64,000 bases of DNA from Myotis daubentonii (lineage: Eukaryota > Chordata > Mammalia > Chiroptera > Vespertilionidae). The notes under the pieces are model-generated. The model ran no database searches, was not told where the DNA came from, and worked only from the letters and a program-made list of their open reading frames with translations. The stretch spans positions 63,366,673 through 63,430,672 of the forward strand of contig NC_081861.1 in NCBI RefSeq assembly GCF_963259705.1, written 5' to 3'. A program made the position numbers and the translations under genes. Shown here piece after piece: positions 60,832-64,000 of this stretch; positions within the stretch are counted from its first letter, which is position 1, and every line of letters begins with the position of its first letter.

Positions 60832-62725
60832 GTGAAAAGTAAGTCAAGGAAAAAAATAAAATATTTTTCATGAAACTTAAATTCACTGATGTATCATTTT
60901 GTTTTTATTACTGTTTCTAAACCTTCAATTCTATGCTCATGTATTGCAATGTTTATATAAAAAAATATAATCTATGGAATCATGTTAATATTTTCACAAG
61001 AGAGATAGACTTAAAGAGTATTTCTAAGACCATTTTACCATCAAAAACTTAAGTAATCAGTTACTCATTATATTTTAAACTCCAGATTAAAGCTGGTACT
61101 GTTGGAATAGCAACGCCATTAATGGAAATGGTTTTCTCTTGAGCTTTCTGTAGTTGTGATAGAGGGAGGGCCTATATTATATTGTTTACGAAAGCCTCTA
61201 ATCCTCTATTTTTACTGTGACATAAGATAGAAAGATAAACGAGCATTCTGTGGATTGATAAAAGATCACAAACCAGTTTTTTTATACAGATGAAATACTT
61301 AATGAAATCTGAAATTATTATTATTTGCATTCATTTGTGTTTCATTATTTAATAAAGCATGGATAATAAAGAATGAAACTTGGAACATTTTTCTAAGGAA
61401 ATAAAATGAATGGTTGGAGTTCAAGTGCTTTTAATAAACTAGAAAACATATTTCCAAAATGCATCAGGAAAATCAATACAATAGAAAGGTAGGAGAGGAG
61501 ATGTAATCCAACATCCTAAAAATAACCTGAAATGTCAACATTTTCAGTGAAGTAGAATTAAGTGTATGCTAGATCATTCCTCAGACTCCATGTAAGAGTA
61601 CTGTGTTAAAGTCTCATAAGGTCCTTTAAGTGATTACAAAATGGATCAAAAAATAGCTTTCTGGTGAAGTTTGATTATAAGAAAAATCTATATAAAGCAA
61701 GAAAGCAATATATTTACTAGCTGACATAAAAACATTTAATATTATGGAAACGCTGTAGACTAGAGACACTAATGACAGTTTAAAAATTATTAGAAATTAT
61801 CTCCTATAATAATGAAATCGTTATTTGTTGCATACCTGTTCATCCAGTACTTATGGGTAAGACACTTCAATAGGAGCATTGGAGGAAAAAGATGAAATAC
61901 AACATTTCTGACCTCAATCTCAAGGGGCATAGAAGTGTACATAAATAAGACAGATACAAACAAAGTATTCTGGGAGTTTCAAGAAGAGGAATACTACTTC
62001 CAGTTATTTTGAGGGGAGAGGAGGAAGAGGAAAGAAGACATCACAGAGAAAAAGTCCAGCTCAAGGTCATTTTGGTGCTGAAGTATGTCCCAATTTCCCT
62101 AGGATCCATAAGGAAGGACAGGAATGGGTGTGAAACAAATGGCACCAATGCTGTGACAGGCATCTTTAAAATATAAAATCATTTCATATTAAATCAATGC
62201 CATAGCAAGGTTTTACACCAGTTGTATTTGACTCGAATGTTTCCATCACACAGCCTTACTATAGTCAGATACTATTACATCTAAACATTTCTTTGTTTTG
62301 CTAAGGAACCAAAATATTTGGAGAATAGGACATTGATCTGAATTGAATTATATCTCTAAACCACTGAGTACCATTTAATAAACTGAAAAAGTATATTACA
62401 TATAGCCACATATGAACTCAGTGAGCCCCCCCCCTAAATTTTTATGCATGAGGTATATTTCCTTAGGCTCTTTCTTTTCAAGACCATGGAGCAGAATATA
62501 CCGCCACTGTGCAGATTTCAATGTAACCTGTGTAAATCATCCGGACAGTCAGGCAGTTCCTCCACATGAGTCTCCAGGACAGCATCACAGTGAGGTTCTA
62601 ATATAAATAAATGGATGTAAATTGGGCTTGCAGATAAGAATTCTAATAATGATTCACAATATCACACACACATCCTTTTTTCACAATGCATGCAAAATGA
62701 TTTTTCTGGCTTGTCAAAAGGATAT
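60832..62725 (-). other. DIAPH2: U12-dependent AT-AC intron of DIAPH2
   Basis: The 1,894-bp intron starts ATATCCTTTTG (62725-62715 on the minus strand) and ends TTTTCAC at 60838-60832. TTCCTTGAC lies at 60851-60843, with 12 nt from its A to the splice site. These three signals are the standard minor-spliceosome set. The GA|T Asp codon is restored across the junction. The intron is AT-rich. It holds a short stretch at 62404-62602 of higher GC that I could not identify. Confidence 0.93.
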
Positions 62726-62844
62726 TCCATTTCTGCTCGAATGTCGTTGAGACGATGTGATAACTCAGTTAGGTCGTCCTCTTTGTTTTCATCGAATACT
62801 CTCAACTGAATATCAAGCTCATCATTCTCTTTTTCTTTCAGATC
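62726..62844 (-). CDS. DIAPH2: DIAPH2 internal exon ending at a U12-type donor (first of seven seen)
   Basis: DIAPH2 is a diaphanous-related formin that nucleates and elongates unbranched actin filaments under Rho GTPase control. Read on the minus strand, this 119-bp exon starts in phase 0 after a TTAG acceptor. Its 39 full codons include FDENKEDDLTELSHRLNDIR, then AEM and the first two bases (GA) of an Asp codon. From memory of human DIAPH2, this is the end of the armadillo/dimerisation-type regulatory part, before YHLLYN. No GT follows the exon; the intron begins ATATCCTTTT, a U12 AT-AC donor. The split codon is completed by T at 60831, giving AEMDDMNE as in the human protein. The family assignment rests on the whole seven-exon chain. 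DIAPH1 and DIAPH3 fit less well, notably at the FH1/FH2 border. Confidence 0.93.
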
Positions 62845-64000
62845 CTAACATTTAAACATAAAACTTAACAGATGAATAACAGTTTGACAACAGCATATTT
62901 TGGTAATAAAGGCCAGACACTATTATTCAATTATATACACAGAAGCAATTCAAATATTGACCCACGCACTTGGTTTCCTGAGAGAAAGTAAAATGTGCGT
63001 CGTTTTTCTGTTTTAAAATAAAAGAACCTCATTGCATTCATTGCATTTTCTTTTCATGCCCCAGATTTTGATTATTCACATTAAAAAATTAACAATCACT
63101 TTTACAAAGGGAAAAAAAAGTAATTGCTAACAACCCAAATTAAATGCTGTCGTTTTGACTAAACATACTAATCAAAGATGGCAAAAGAACTCATGCAGAC
63201 AGAACATTCGCATATGCCTCTGGCAAAAATGCAAATATGGATCAACTGTATTAATAAAGAACAAATACGAGGATATACTCAAGCACAACAGTCCCAAGTA
63301 TGGCGTGAAAAGTGAAATAAACAGGTTTATTTTAAATGATATTTTGTGATTTGAAGCAAAAAGGACTTTGTATCAGGCTGCTTATCTAGCCTCCTCCCCC
63401 ATTTCATTTTTGCTTAGCCTAATCACAAAATACCAACTTGGGCATCAAAGATTTGTTTTTGTAATACATTATAAGCACATGCATTACACACCTCTGATAA
63501 TTTTCAAAATAATAATATAAATGAAAAATTTGGAAGCATGCCACACTAGAGATTGTTGGGCTTAATATATATCACCTGGGATAGCTTTTAATATGTGTCC
63601 ATTAAGTTGCAGCTTTCAAAACCCAAATGGATAATCACAACTGTGGATGCTCAGAGTGATACCAAAAGTGGGACTAGGATTTTCAGAGCTGAGCTTGAAC
63701 TCTGAAAGGAAATGTAAGCATGGTGTACTTCAAATTAGGTCACTAAAACAAAATAGGGTGCATTTCTTGTTTCTATTTTTATTCAATAGAACAATTATAA
63801 ATGGAGATGTAATGGCAAGTACTGAAGCCAAACACAAATTTATGCAATTTCTAGATGTATTTTTCTAACATCCTTAAACATAATAATCAACTGAAAATTT
63901 ACCTAAATAGCATATAAAATACTTGTTAATATATATCTATATAATTTCATATAAATACATAACAAATAAATGTATTTATACTAGTGTCCTCTTTAGTAAA

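Overview
The window looks like intronic and exonic DNA from a vesper bat (Vespertilionidae; Myotis, Eptesicus or Pipistrellus type). The evidence is the repeats. There are many tRNA-derived VES SINEs, and many Helitrons of the HeliBat kind, which start TC, end CTAG after a GTGCAC..GTGCAC hairpin and sit between A and T. There are also several non-autonomous hAT elements with 8-bp target duplications, and bat-type L1 3' ends. The only host gene is DIAPH2, on the minus strand. It is X-linked in other mammals, so this is probably X-chromosomal sequence (inference).

DIAPH2 occupies the right third. Seven internal coding exons were found by reading splice sites and matching phases: 62726-62844, 60715-60831, 58384-58502, 54828-54892, 51151-51255, 46458-46757 and 44804-44918. 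They encode the end of the N-terminal regulatory half, a coiled coil, the proline-rich FH1 domain (one 300-bp exon) and the first residues of the actin-nucleating FH2 domain. All seven join in frame with no stop. Both gene ends lie outside the window, and no further exon was recognised below 44804. The intron at 60832-62725 is a minor-class (U12) AT-AC intron with textbook signals.

From 1 to about 44.8 kb the window reads as one or more large introns and/or flanking DNA packed with repeats. Old layers are MIR, L2, L1M and a Tigger-like transposon. Middle layers are LTRs and hAT elements. Young layers are HeliBat Helitrons and VES SINEs. Nesting is common: a SINE lies in a Helitron in an LTR at 6.2-7.3 kb; an LTR lies in a MIR at 34.4-35.3 kb; and a microsatellite, a Helitron and a SINE lie in a Tigger-like element at 27.7-28.9 kb. 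One Helitron (29366-31456) still carries a long Pif1-type helicase reading frame, broken by only two TGA codons and lacking the Rep domain and Walker A motif.

No bacterial features, CRISPR arrays, rRNA or functional tRNA genes were seen. The observations most worth checking are the AT-AC intron, the helicase-bearing Helitron, the paralogous empty site that proves the A|T insertion of one Helitron, and a solo LTR with a perfect 6-bp duplication and an internal tandem array.
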